From the NCBI GenBank assembly GCA_029879825.1, contig JAOUPL010000051.1, positions 1-8,146 on the forward strand: a DNA stretch of 8,146 nt. Reading direction: 5' to 3'. Shown here piece after piece: positions 1 through 4,095 of this stretch. How positions within the stretch are numbered: the first letter of the stretch is position 1; every line of letters begins with the position of its first letter. Origin of the DNA: Candidatus Bathyarchaeota archaeon. GTDB lineage: Archaea > Thermoproteota > Bathyarchaeia > Bathyarchaeales > Bathyarchaeaceae. The translations under genes were made by a program, and so were the position numbers. The notes under the pieces are model-generated. The model worked only from the letters and a program-made list of their open reading frames with translations. It was not told where the DNA came from and ran no database searches.

Positions 1-62
1 TGTGTAATGAGAATTATGTCAGAAATCGTATTTTAACGCAAAGTGGCGATATCCCCCGCATT

Positions 63-79
63 TCCCCTCTTTTTTATGC
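63..79 (-). repeat. Left copy of a 17-bp perfect inverted repeat
   Basis: Read on the minus strand this is GCATAAAAAAGAGGGGA, identical to the plus strand at 1507-1523. The two copies face each other and enclose about 1.46 kb. Similarity continues inward with a 5-base gap: CCGACGTAC here against CGGACGCAC in the right copy. No target-site duplication is visible outside the repeats. It could be the terminal repeat of a small element or a shared promoter-like sequence. Confidence 0.6.
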
Positions 80-131
80 TTTTTGTACGTCGGCTATTGA
101 CTTAACTTCATTGCCACCGGATTCTAATATT

Positions 132-142
132 GCGCGCACAGT
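132..142 (+). repeat. GCGCGC palindrome in repeat GCGCGCACAGT
   Basis: A GCGCGC core is followed by ACAGT. The same 11-mer recurs in direct orientation at 1652-1662, also outside any convincing gene. It is one of the GC-alternating palindromes scattered over the non-genic parts of the window. Confidence 0.6.
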
Positions 143-165
143 ATGCGCCTATTGTATGTAAAAGC

Positions 166-285
166 GCTCTCACCGTAGCCTGTACCACGCCACCCATGGA
201 AGATCGAATTTTGGCTATCTCTCAATGAGATGTTACATGTATGGGATTTATGCGTGCAGAGCAGGTCTTCCATTTCGGTGAGAGC
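166..285. other. Large inverted repeat, candidate structured RNA
   Basis: The arms GCTCTCACCG (166-175) and CGGTGAGAGC (276-285) pair perfectly over 10 bp. Inside them ATGGAAGA (196-203) pairs with TCTTCCAT (266-273), giving a coaxial second helix with a lopsided loop (20 bases on one side, 2 on the other). A small hairpin, ATCTC-tcaat-GAGAT (217-231), lies further in. No reading frame of note covers this interval. The nested pairing suggests a folded RNA of about 120 nt, but the strand cannot be told and it matches no family I recognise: the guide pocket does not fit H/ACA RNA, and I see no RNase P or SRP landmarks. It could instead be a decayed palindromic element. Confidence 0.35.
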
Positions 286-411
286 AAGACACGGTAACGA
301 TTATTTCCATTTAAAAATCTTATGAATCCAAAAACTCCATTCGTTTTGATTCTACTCTAAGATGTGGGCGACAATAGAGAGGTGTCGCGTGCTTATTCCA
401 AAACAACATTG

Positions 412-442
412 TGGTGCCGAGGGCCGGACTTGAACCGGCGAC
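412..442 (-). pseudogene. tRNA 3' fragment (T arm, acceptor strand, CCA)
   Basis: On the minus strand a perfect T arm is present: stem GCCGG, loop TTCAAGT, stem CCGGC (423-439). It is followed by the 7-base acceptor strand CCTCGGC, discriminator A and an encoded CCA (412-414). GTC at 440-442 fits tRNA positions 46-48. Further upstream the match to tRNA stops: there is no anticodon arm, D arm or 5' acceptor strand GCCGAGG within the expected distance or elsewhere in the window. Known tRNA-targeting archaeal integrases leave exactly such a 3' tRNA end at one border of the inserted element, so this is most simply an attachment-site remnant. A trans-spliced (split) tRNA 3' half is the alternative. 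The palindrome GGAGATATCTCC (447-458) abuts it. Confidence 0.7.
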
Positions 443-496
443 AAATGGAGATATCTCCCGCAAACTCCCCATTTTTCTGTTTTGTGACCAACGTGA

Positions 497-510
497 ATGC
501 ATGCATGCAT
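497..510. repeat. ATGCATGCATGCAT palindromic tract
   Basis: This is the longest of six TGCATGCA loci (497-510, 683-690, 1483-1493, 3784-3793, 7232-7241, 7289-7298). It is preceded by GTGA and followed by TTTGGAAGA. The copy at 3784 shares both flanks (GTGA before; TTTTGGAAGA a few bases after). It marks the exact left edge of the surface-anchor remnant. Confidence 0.75.
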
Positions 511-664
511 TTGGAAGATAGAACCAGAGGCTGGAGCAGTTGGTGGTCTCTGGATTCCCGTTGACAAGTTTAGTCTATTGGCTCCTTATGTTGCTTTAGT
601 TTCAACAGTAATACTAGCAGTATCTATATCAGTAGCCTACATCAAATGCAGAAAGAAACAATAA
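497..664 (+). pseudogene. C-terminal membrane anchor of a lost surface protein
   Basis: A 55-codon open frame whose last 45 or so residues have the architecture of the C-terminal anchor of archaeal secreted or S-layer-type proteins. A Gly-rich linker (GAVGGLW) leads into PVDKFSLLAPY, then one hydrophobic helix (about VALVSTVILAVSISVAYI) and a short basic cytoplasmic tail KCRKKQ before the stop. There is no signal peptide and no ribosome site. The frame opens inside the ATGCATGCATGCAT tract, which supplies the apparent start codon, so this is the 3' end of a truncated gene rather than a working small gene. The right edge is followed 20 bases later by another TGCATGCA (683-690). The family assignment rests on recalled similarity of the PVDKxxLLAPY-helix-basic tail pattern. 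Confidence 0.6.
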
Positions 665-682
665 ACATCCACCATTCTTTTT

Positions 683-690
683 TGCATGCA
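683..690. repeat. TGCATGCA palindrome
   Basis: It lies between the end of the surface-anchor remnant (stop at 662-664) and the 3' end of the exonuclease gene. It is followed by TTCAAAG. Confidence 0.6.
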
Positions 691-706
691 TTCAAAGATT
701 TCATGC

Positions 707-1240
707 TCAGATAAGTAATAGTTGGGGAAACTCTTCTCGCAGTTTCCAATACAGTTGCTCAGAAGTTTCTAAATCATCTTTGTTATGTTGAACTATTTTT
801 TCATACCTCTTCTCTAAATAGAATCTAGGTATGTCTCTTCCCATTATGTCTTCATATTTTTTCTTGATCCCTAGTTTATCTAGCCAAAAAGACATCCTTC
901 GGAAGTCATTACCTAAGAACTGATAAAGATCGAACCATTTTCTGTCTTTGTAAAGCAATTGCCATAAATTTGCAGACCACTTTCCATGAACAGAAAGTCT
1001 AGTGGCAAGAAAAGGCACATCAAATTTCAGATTATTGTATCCAACTATAGTTTCGAAAAGGGGAATTCTCTCAAAAATTTTCAAGCATTTAGAAATTATG
1101 GCTAGTTCATCTTTCTCTTCCCACAACATACATTGTTTAATCTTCCCTTCTACCTTCATTCCGATCAGAACTATCTGATGTTGAAAAGCATCTAACCCTA
1201 GAGTTTCTATGTCAAAAACTACAACCATTTCAATTCCCAT
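707..1240 (-). CDS. DEDD-type 3'-5' exonuclease (RNase H-like fold)
   Basis: A 177-residue single-domain nuclease. Exo I is FDIET with D10 and E12. Exo II is GYNNLKFD with N70 and D74. FDLYQFL around 103-109 is the usual helix between motifs. Exo III is HNKDD (H152-D156), where a Tyr or His precedes the last Asp by four positions. These acidic residues bind the two metal ions that hydrolyse DNA or RNA from the 3' end. Its small size and motif style resemble the YprB/RNase_H_2 group rather than a polymerase-attached proofreading domain, so the substrate is unknown. The start at 1240 lies 8 bases after the stop of the small upstream gene, indicating co-transcription. Met5 is an alternative start with GGGAATTGAA before it. 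No truncation is seen. Confidence 0.85.
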   Translation of the reverse strand: MGIEMVVVFDIETLGLDAFQHQIVLIGMKVEGKIKQCMLWEEKDELAIISKCLKIFERIPLFETIVGYNNLKFDVPFLATRLSVHGKWSANLWQLLYKDRKWFDLYQFLGNDFRRMSFWLDKLGIKKKYEDIMGRDIPRFYLEKRYEKIVQHNKDDLETSEQLYWKLREEFPQLLLI

Positions 1241-1248
1241 TTAATGTA

Positions 1249-1461
1249 TTAAGAAATAACGAAATTTAGCTTTTCTGTATTTTTGCGGGTTCTTTTGGTT
1301 CTACATTTAGTAACTTCTAATGGTTCATACATAGGAATAAAGACTTTGACTTTAGGTTCTTGGCTATTCTGTTCAATGAAAATCTTGTTTACTAGTATTT
1401 GATCTTGTTTGACGTAGTAATGCTGGAATCCTATGCGCTTCCTCAGTTGTTTGTAGAGCAC
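1249..1461 (-). CDS. Hypothetical small basic protein
   Basis: A 70-residue frame starting at GTG (1461-1459). The codon two before the start is TAA, and AGGGA lies 9 bases upstream as a possible ribosome site. The product is basic at both ends (RKRIGF near the start; KCRTKRTRKNTEK near the end), with a beta-rich middle (KVKVFIPMYEPLEV). I see no membrane segment, Cys cluster or known motif. The 8-base gap to the exonuclease gene suggests an operon and possibly a joint role. It could also be the C-terminal part of a longer lost gene, since a TGCATGCATGC tract lies 22 bases upstream and such tracts border remnants elsewhere here. I do not recognise a family. Confidence 0.5.
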   Translation of the reverse strand: MLYKQLRKRIGFQHYYVKQDQILVNKIFIEQNSQEPKVKVFIPMYEPLEVTKCRTKRTRKNTEKLNFVIS

Positions 1462-1482
1462 TGTTTAGTTCCCTAAAGTGTT

Positions 1483-1493
1483 TGCATGCATGC
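1483..1493. repeat. TGCATGCATGC palindromic tract
   Basis: Third TGCATGCA locus. It sits directly upstream of the hypothetical small gene and about 14 bases before the right copy of the 17-bp inverted repeat. Confidence 0.6.
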
Positions 1494-1506
1494 CACACGG
1501 ACGCAC

Positions 1507-1523
1507 GCATAAAAAAGAGGGGA
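1507..1523 (+). repeat. Right copy of the 17-bp perfect inverted repeat
   Basis: GCATAAAAAAGAGGGGA, the inverse of 63-79. It is preceded by CGGACGCAC, the counterpart of CCGACGTAC by the left copy. It lies in a gap without convincing genes (1462-1668). Confidence 0.6.
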
Positions 1524-1609
1524 CACGAGAGACGCGATTGATCGAATACTCCCAAGCTTTCCCACAGTTGAAAGGGGGTAAACCGGGGAAGTCGGAGTGA
1601 TTAAAATAA

Positions 1610-1625
1610 ATCTCGTTAACGAGAT
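1610..1625. promoter_or_regulatory. 16-bp perfect palindrome, possible operator
   Basis: ATCTCGTTAACGAGAT is self-complementary over all 16 bases, as expected for the site of a dimeric helix-turn-helix regulator. The half-site pair ATCTC/GAGAT recurs with a 5-base spacer at 217-231. No adjacent start codon ties it to a particular gene, so a regulatory role is only a suggestion. Confidence 0.35.
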
Positions 1626-1651
1626 GTTTAGCTCCTCAACGGTCTCAGGTC

Positions 1652-1662
1652 GCGCGCACAGT
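1652..1662 (+). repeat. GCGCGCACAGT, second copy
   Basis: Exact direct copy of the 11-mer at 132-142. It lies just past the stop codon of the Lys-rich micro-ORF. Confidence 0.55.
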
Positions 1663-1668
1663 CTGATT

Positions 1669-1719
1669 TTACTCTTCCTTACCTTTGCCTTTTTTCTTTC
1701 CTTTTTTCTTCTTGGGCAT
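1669..1719 (-). CDS. Lys-rich micro-ORF (16 residues)
   Basis: The frame reads MPKKKKGKKKGKGKEE and stops at TAA. Ten of its 16 residues are Lys, so the peptide would be strongly basic and disordered, like the N- or C-terminal tails of ribosomal and translation proteins. It begins 11 bases after the stop of the Glu-rich micro-ORF on the same strand, but in another frame. The bases before it (GTGGTAGAAT) form only a poor ribosome site, so translation would depend on coupling. It could also be the surviving tail of a longer gene, or chance coding in an A/G-rich tract. Confidence 0.3.
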   Translation of the reverse strand: MPKKKKGKKKGKGKEE

Positions 1720-1730
1720 ATTCTACCACT

Positions 1731-1802
1731 CTACCACTCTTCCTCTTCTTCCTCTTCTTCCTCTTCTTCTTCCCACTCTTCTTCCTCTGAATAGTTGCGC
1801 AT
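1731..1802 (-). CDS. Glu-rich micro-ORF (23 residues)
   Basis: The frame codes MRNYS, then 15 Glu interrupted by one Trp, and ends in Trp. The start choice is unusually well supported for so short a frame: GGAGGT (1809-1814) sits 6 bases before the ATG (1802-1800). A palindromic TATA-like CGCATATATGCG (1841-1852) lies about 45 bases upstream of the ATG, which would give a leader of about 20 nt. The frame encoded upstream (1807-1995) ends with its TAA immediately after the GGAGG, so the two could be translationally coupled. The peptide would be highly acidic; with the basic micro-ORF that follows it forms an oppositely charged pair. No family is recognised. The underlying repeat is a GAA/GAG tract that may simply be slippage-prone DNA. 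Confidence 0.4.
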   Translation of the reverse strand: MRNYSEEEEWEEEEEEEEEEEEW

Positions 1803-1806
1803 GTTC

Positions 1807-1995
1807 TTACCTCCTAGGATTCTCTAAAGGCGCTACGACTCGCATATATGCGTTTTCTTGAAAAAATAGGGGCAAGAAAACCTTCTTTAAGGAAAAAGGG
1901 GTCCAATCATTCTCCTTTCTAGCCTTATATACTAAGTGCGGTGTAATAGTGGGTCCTGCCCTTAAACATGCGCGCGCGGTATGATCAACGCACAT
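1807..1995 (-). CDS. Possible small protein, 5' part doubtful
   Basis: A 62-codon frame. The last 35 residues look protein-like (alternating hydrophobic and charged, SLKKVFLPLFFQEN then MRVVAPLEN, ending PRR). The first part crosses the GCGCGCGCG tract (1970-1978) and reads as low-quality sequence (HTARACLRAG). No ribosome site precedes the listed ATG at 1995. The 3' end overlaps the ribosome site of the Glu-rich micro-ORF, which begins four bases after the stop. I read it as either the 3' end of a truncated gene bounded by the GC tract or chance. No family is recognised. Confidence 0.25.
   Translation of the reverse strand: MCVDHTARACLRAGPTITPHLVYKARKENDWTPFSLKKVFLPLFFQENAYMRVVAPLENPRR
1841..1852 (-). 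promoter_or_regulatory. Palindromic TATA-like element
   Basis: CGCATATATGCG is a 12-base palindrome with a TATATA-like centre. Its distance to the ATG at 1802 would put transcription start about 20 bases before that codon, leaving just enough leader for the GGAGGT site. Confidence 0.35.
1970..1978. repeat. GCGCGCGCG tract
   Basis: Alternating G/C tract preceded by CAT. It lies between the micro-ORF cluster and the DUF5658-like gene. Confidence 0.6.
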
Positions 1996-2089
1996 AGTTA
2001 ATTGTTCTAGACGATTCTTCTACAAAGAATAAATAGCCAGTCACGTCAAGGCATTACACAAGCGTTTTGAGGCTGGAGAGAAAGGAGAA

Positions 2090-2485
2090 ATGGAATGGAA
2101 ATCATCGTCATTGGCATCGTGGTTGCTGTTTTTGCTTTTGCTTAACATCCTCGACATCTTGTTAACGAACCCTGCCTATGAAGCTAATCCTTTCACTCTC
2201 TATTTTTGGGGACAAATAGGAATCTTTCTTTCTTCTTGGATCAAAATTGGACTAATCCTGTTTTTCGGTGTTTTGTGTGTAGCTGCCAAGAAATTCGCTA
2301 TGCCAAATGAGTGGATCTTCGCCAGGAAAATTTTGCTAGGGTCACTAGTTGTCCTCGTAGCCTTCTACATCTTCGTTGTAACGTGGAACGTGATTCTTTT
2401 CGTATCATTTGTGCGCGCGTTTAAAAGTGAGGTGCGCCTATTGCATTTGTCAACATCTACAACGAGGAAGTTAAATTTTGTCTAG
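2090..2485 (+). CDS. DUF5658-like three-helix membrane protein
   Basis: A 131-residue integral membrane protein of unknown function. Three hydrophobic segments lie at about residues 9-27, 42-66 and 83-110. The first holds the DUF5658 signature N19-x2-D22 and leads to EANP (31-34); K52 sits within the second helix, another typical feature. AAAGGAG (2081-2087) lies very close to the ATG, and CTGGAGAG further upstream may serve as the ribosome site. AATAAATAG at 2027-2036 could be its TATA box. The C-terminal tail after the last helix (from about residue 110, at the GCGCGCG site 2413-2419) is unremarkable. Its stop codon overlaps the TTG start of the alba gene by 8 bases, so the two are probably cotranscribed, although a membrane protein and a chromatin protein have no obvious joint task. 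Confidence 0.7.
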   Translation: MEWKSSSLASWLLFLLLLNILDILLTNPAYEANPFTLYFWGQIGIFLSSWIKIGLILFFGVLCVAAKKFAMPNEWIFARKILLGSLVVLVAFYIFVVTWNVILFVSFVRAFKSEVRLLHLSTSTTRKLNFV

Positions 2486-2807
2486 GGAACCAAACGTCAT
2501 ATACGTGGGTAGAAAGCCCCCGATGAATTACGTGCTTGCGGTCATAACCCTCTTCAGCGCTGGCAATAAGGAAGTTACATTGAAGGCAAGAGGCCAAGCC
2601 ATAACAACCGCGATTGACGCCGCTGAAATAACTAGGCGCAGGTTCATGCAAGACCTAAAGGTAAACAAAATCAACTTAGGAACGGATGAGGTGCAAACGC
2701 AAGAAGGCGGAACAAGGAATGTATCAACAATCGAAATTACCTTAACCACAGAAGCCAAGCCCAAAGAAGAGGCGAAAGCAACGCAGAAAGCCAAAGAATC
2801 AGCATAA
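2478..2807 (+). CDS. albA: Chromatin protein Alba (first copy)
   Basis: Alba coats DNA and RNA as a dimer, and in archaea its acetylation state tunes DNA compaction. The 109-residue product carries the full domain at residues 1-92: VIYVGRKPPMNYV near the start (the Lys of RKPP corresponds to the modified Lys of known Alba), KARGQAITTAIDAAEI for the DNA-binding helix, and RNVSTIEITL for the closing strand. A 17-residue Lys/Glu/Ala tail follows. Translation must start at TTG (2478), because no ATG or GTG lies in frame before the domain; GAGG is 10 bases upstream. The start overlaps the end of the DUF5658-like gene, and the TRAM gene follows 66 bases later. The second copy at 4774-5304 is very similar over the domain but has an added HhH module. 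Confidence 0.95.
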   Translation: MSREPNVIYVGRKPPMNYVLAVITLFSAGNKEVTLKARGQAITTAIDAAEITRRRFMQDLKVNKINLGTDEVQTQEGGTRNVSTIEITLTTEAKPKEEAKATQKAKESA

Positions 2808-2873
2808 AATACGGAACACTTAAGTCTTAAAGCGAGTATTATCGTCACAAATGCGAAAGGAGGAAGACGCCTT

Positions 2874-3101
2874 ATGAGTTATGAGAGAAGACGTGGTTAT
2901 GGCGGGGGCTTTAAGCCTTGCCCAGTTGAGACGGGAAAGGAATACGAAGTGGACATAACGGAAACGAGCCGCCAAGGGGAAGGCATAGCCAGAATCCAAG
3001 GCTTCGTAATATTCGTTGCCAACGCAAAGCCTAGAGACCATGTGAAAATAAGGATCACGAGGATAGGCCGCAGAGCCGCAAACGCTGAAATAGTCAAATA
3101 A
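2874..3101 (+). CDS. Stand-alone TRAM-domain RNA-binding protein
   Basis: A 75-residue protein. A short basic, Gly-rich arm (RRRGYGGGF) is followed by one TRAM domain (about 15-75): PVETGKEYEVDI opens the barrel, GEGIARIQGFVIFV is the signature strand-turn-strand, and KPRDHVKIRITRIGRRAANAEIV closes it. Small archaeal TRAM proteins are RNA chaperones that resemble bacterial cold-shock proteins in role. The ATG at 2874 is preceded by GGAGG (2859-2863) at 10 bases. It probably shares transcripts with alba, or has its own promoter in the 66-base gap. A T-rich tract follows the stop. Confidence 0.93.
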   Translation: MSYERRRGYGGGFKPCPVETGKEYEVDITETSRQGEGIARIQGFVIFVANAKPRDHVKIRITRIGRRAANAEIVK

Positions 3102-3111
3102 AACGTTAATG

Positions 3112-3120
3112 TTTTTTCTA
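3112..3120 (+). terminator. T-rich termination signal after the TRAM gene
   Basis: TTTTTTCTA begins 10 bases past the stop codon. Archaeal RNA polymerase terminates at such T runs without needing a hairpin. Confidence 0.5.
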
Positions 3121-3202
3121 CATCGACCTACCTAGTTTTTATTCCCCTAGAAATCTGATGATCTTGCGAAATGTTTTCCAATTATAATATTATTTTCTAG
3201 CG

Positions 3203-3231
3203 CTTTGAGGAACAGACTTCATTCCTCAAAG
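3203..3231. terminator. Strong 10-bp hairpin
   Basis: CTTTGAGGAA (3203-3212) and TTCCTCAAAG (3222-3231) pair perfectly around a 9-base loop. On the minus strand the hairpin begins over the stop codon of a short open stretch ending QKKLIKKL, as if it were the terminator of a gene whose body is gone. It is not followed by a clear T run on either strand, so it could also be a protein- or RNA-level signal. Confidence 0.45.
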
Positions 3232-3271
3232 TTTCTTGATTAGCTTCTTCTGGACGGCGCCTCCTTGATGG
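3226..3271 (-). pseudogene. Possible C-terminal scrap of a lost gene
   Basis: On the minus strand the frame reads HQGGAVQKKLIKKL then TGA, the kind of basic amphipathic tail that ends many archaeal proteins. It opens at the palindrome ATGCGCGCGCAT (3272-3283) and is closed by the hairpin at 3203-3231. It is too short for a family call, and chance is quite possible. Confidence 0.2.
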
Positions 3272-3283
3272 ATGCGCGCGCAT
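3272..3283. repeat. ATGCGCGCGCAT palindrome
   Basis: Perfect 12-base alternating purine-pyrimidine palindrome. It combines the GCGCGC core with ATGC ends of the other motif type. Confidence 0.65.
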
Positions 3284-3306
3284 GAAGTCTCCAAGTTGTT
3301 AGTTAT

Positions 3307-3681
3307 CTACAAGATAACATAATTGCGCGCATGCAATAAGGTGTCTTTAGCAACATACAATTTCTGAGGATAATCCAAAGAGTAATGGATCCCTCGACTT
3401 TCTTTACGCAAGATTGCAGAGTCGATGATAAGCTCTGCAACCAATACCATGTTACGTAGCTCAACGAGGTCTGCGGTAACGATAAAATCCCAATAGTATT
3501 GATTGATTTCCTCCTGCAAAAGGGCTATTCGCTTTTTGGCGCGGGTCAATCGTTTGTTAGAACGCACGGTTCCTACGTAGTTCCACATCAGACGGCGAAT
3601 CTCATCCCGATTTTGGGTGATTACCACTGCCTCGTCAATGTCTACAGCAGTTCCCGGTTCCCACGGTGCAAACCGCTGCAA
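3307..3681 (-). pseudogene. nadB: C-terminal domain remnant of L-aspartate oxidase
   Basis: L-aspartate oxidase (NadB) oxidises aspartate to iminoaspartate, the first step of NAD synthesis. Only its C-terminal helical domain is left here: DIDEAVVITQNRDEIRRLMWNYVG, VRSNKRLTRAKKRI, EINQYYWDF, then LRNMVLVAELIIDSAILRKESRGIHYSLDYP. All the FAD-binding and catalytic part (roughly the first 400 residues of a family member of more than 500) is missing. No usable start precedes it: the listed start is TTG, and the frame runs back through GCGCGCGCGC (3719-3728) to a stop. The frame itself is still open, so the loss is recent or the piece is selected for. It also resembles the same domain of succinate dehydrogenase and fumarate reductase flavoproteins, but the IHYSLDYP ending favours NadB. 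Confidence 0.8.
3323..3336. repeat. GCGCGC/GCATGC composite site
   Basis: TTGCGCGCATGCAA joins both alternating motifs. It falls in the last codons of the aspartate-oxidase remnant, where its sequence stops resembling the family (after KDTLL). Confidence 0.6.
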
Positions 3682-3718
3682 AAGAGATTTTTTCTTCAGC
3701 AGTTCTATGCATCTTTTG

Positions 3719-3728
3719 GCGCGCGCGC
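3719..3728. repeat. GCGCGCGCGC tract
   Basis: Ten alternating bases followed by AT, at the upstream edge of the aspartate-oxidase remnant. ATGCAT (3707-3712) lies next to it. Confidence 0.65.
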
Positions 3729-3783
3729 ATAGGTCCTATCGAAAATTCAACCTATATTAACCGTTTCATTTCTGTTCGAGTGA

Positions 3784-3793
3784 ATGCATGCAT
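3784..3793. repeat. ATGCATGCAT palindromic tract
   Basis: It is flanked by GTGA before it and TTTTGGAAGA shortly after, like the copy at 497-510. This makes a small repeat of about 27 bases with a variable middle. It lies downstream of the YHS gene. Confidence 0.65.
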
Positions 3794-3837
3794 AGAATTT
3801 TGGAAGAAGACACTAAACGCACAGGAAGAATCTCAGT

Positions 3838-3981
3838 CTACTTTACAAATTTACTTCGATTCCTTTTGAATCTTTTCTTGCATTTCACACTACAGAAATA
3901 ATATGTTTCTCCGTCATGACTGATCTTAAATTTGGCTGTCTTTTCGTTCAGAACCACGCCACATACAGGGTCCCTAGGCAT
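3838..3981 (-). CDS. 47-residue YHS-domain metal-binding protein
   Basis: A complete small gene. DPVCG (residues 4-8) and YYFCSVKC (27-34) give the three Cys of the YHS/TRASH-type pattern, followed by the basic KKRFKRNRSKFV that replaces the usual F-x-x-x-P-x-x-Y end. YHS modules bind a metal ion, often copper or another soft or transition metal, and occur alone or fused to metal-transporting ATPases and monooxygenases. The ATG (3981-3979) is preceded by GAGGTGA (13-18 bases upstream), a good ribosome site. It lies 114 bases downstream of the SSB-like gene on the same strand; TTAATAATA around 4042-4050 could be its own TATA box. No metal transporter is nearby, so it may act as a carrier or sensor. 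Confidence 0.85.
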   Translation of the reverse strand: MPRDPVCGVVLNEKTAKFKISHDGETYYFCSVKCKKRFKRNRSKFVK

Positions 3982-4095
3982 TGTCTCGCTCTTCACCTCG
4001 CACAGTCATGAACACAATCAGGTTTTCTTCTGTCTACTATTATTAATGGTTCTGGAAGCTTTTCAGTTTTTGTCAAAGAAATCGGGGGAGATAAG

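Larger units (their letters stand above)
1..411. other. Gene-free stretch
   Basis: I see no convincing coding frame on either strand. The stretch contains the left 17-bp repeat (63-79), a GCGCGC site (132-137) and the nested inverted repeat 166-285. The minus-strand sequence around 45-70 resembles the minus-strand sequence just upstream of the tRNA fragment around 450-475: both contain a TGCGGG then GATATC core, with about 20 of 25 bases alike. This hints at a duplicated short segment. Confidence 0.5.

Noticed and set aside
166..285. H/ACA guide RNA
   Set aside because: An ACA does follow the closing helix on the plus strand, but the internal loop has only 2 bases on its 3' side, so it cannot form the bipartite guide pocket, and no kink-turn is evident.
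320..567. Open frames on both strands over the tRNA fragment
   Set aside because: They translate the T arm and acceptor (for example a GPDLNRR stretch), a well-known false coding signal at tRNA sequences, and have no ribosome site or family.
1597..1794. Plus-strand frame ending in a Ser run
   Set aside because: It is the complement of the Glu/Lys tract on the minus strand, has no ribosome site and reads as low-complexity shadow.
2528..2848. Minus-strand frame opposite the first alba gene
   Set aside because: Mirror of a confident coding gene. The same shadow appears opposite the second alba gene (4967-5254), showing it is a by-product of alba codon use.
2851..2877. Nine-codon frame whose TGA overlaps the TRAM start (ATGA)
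   Set aside because: It contains the TRAM ribosome site itself and would hardly be translated with it; no evidence of a leader peptide beyond the overlap.
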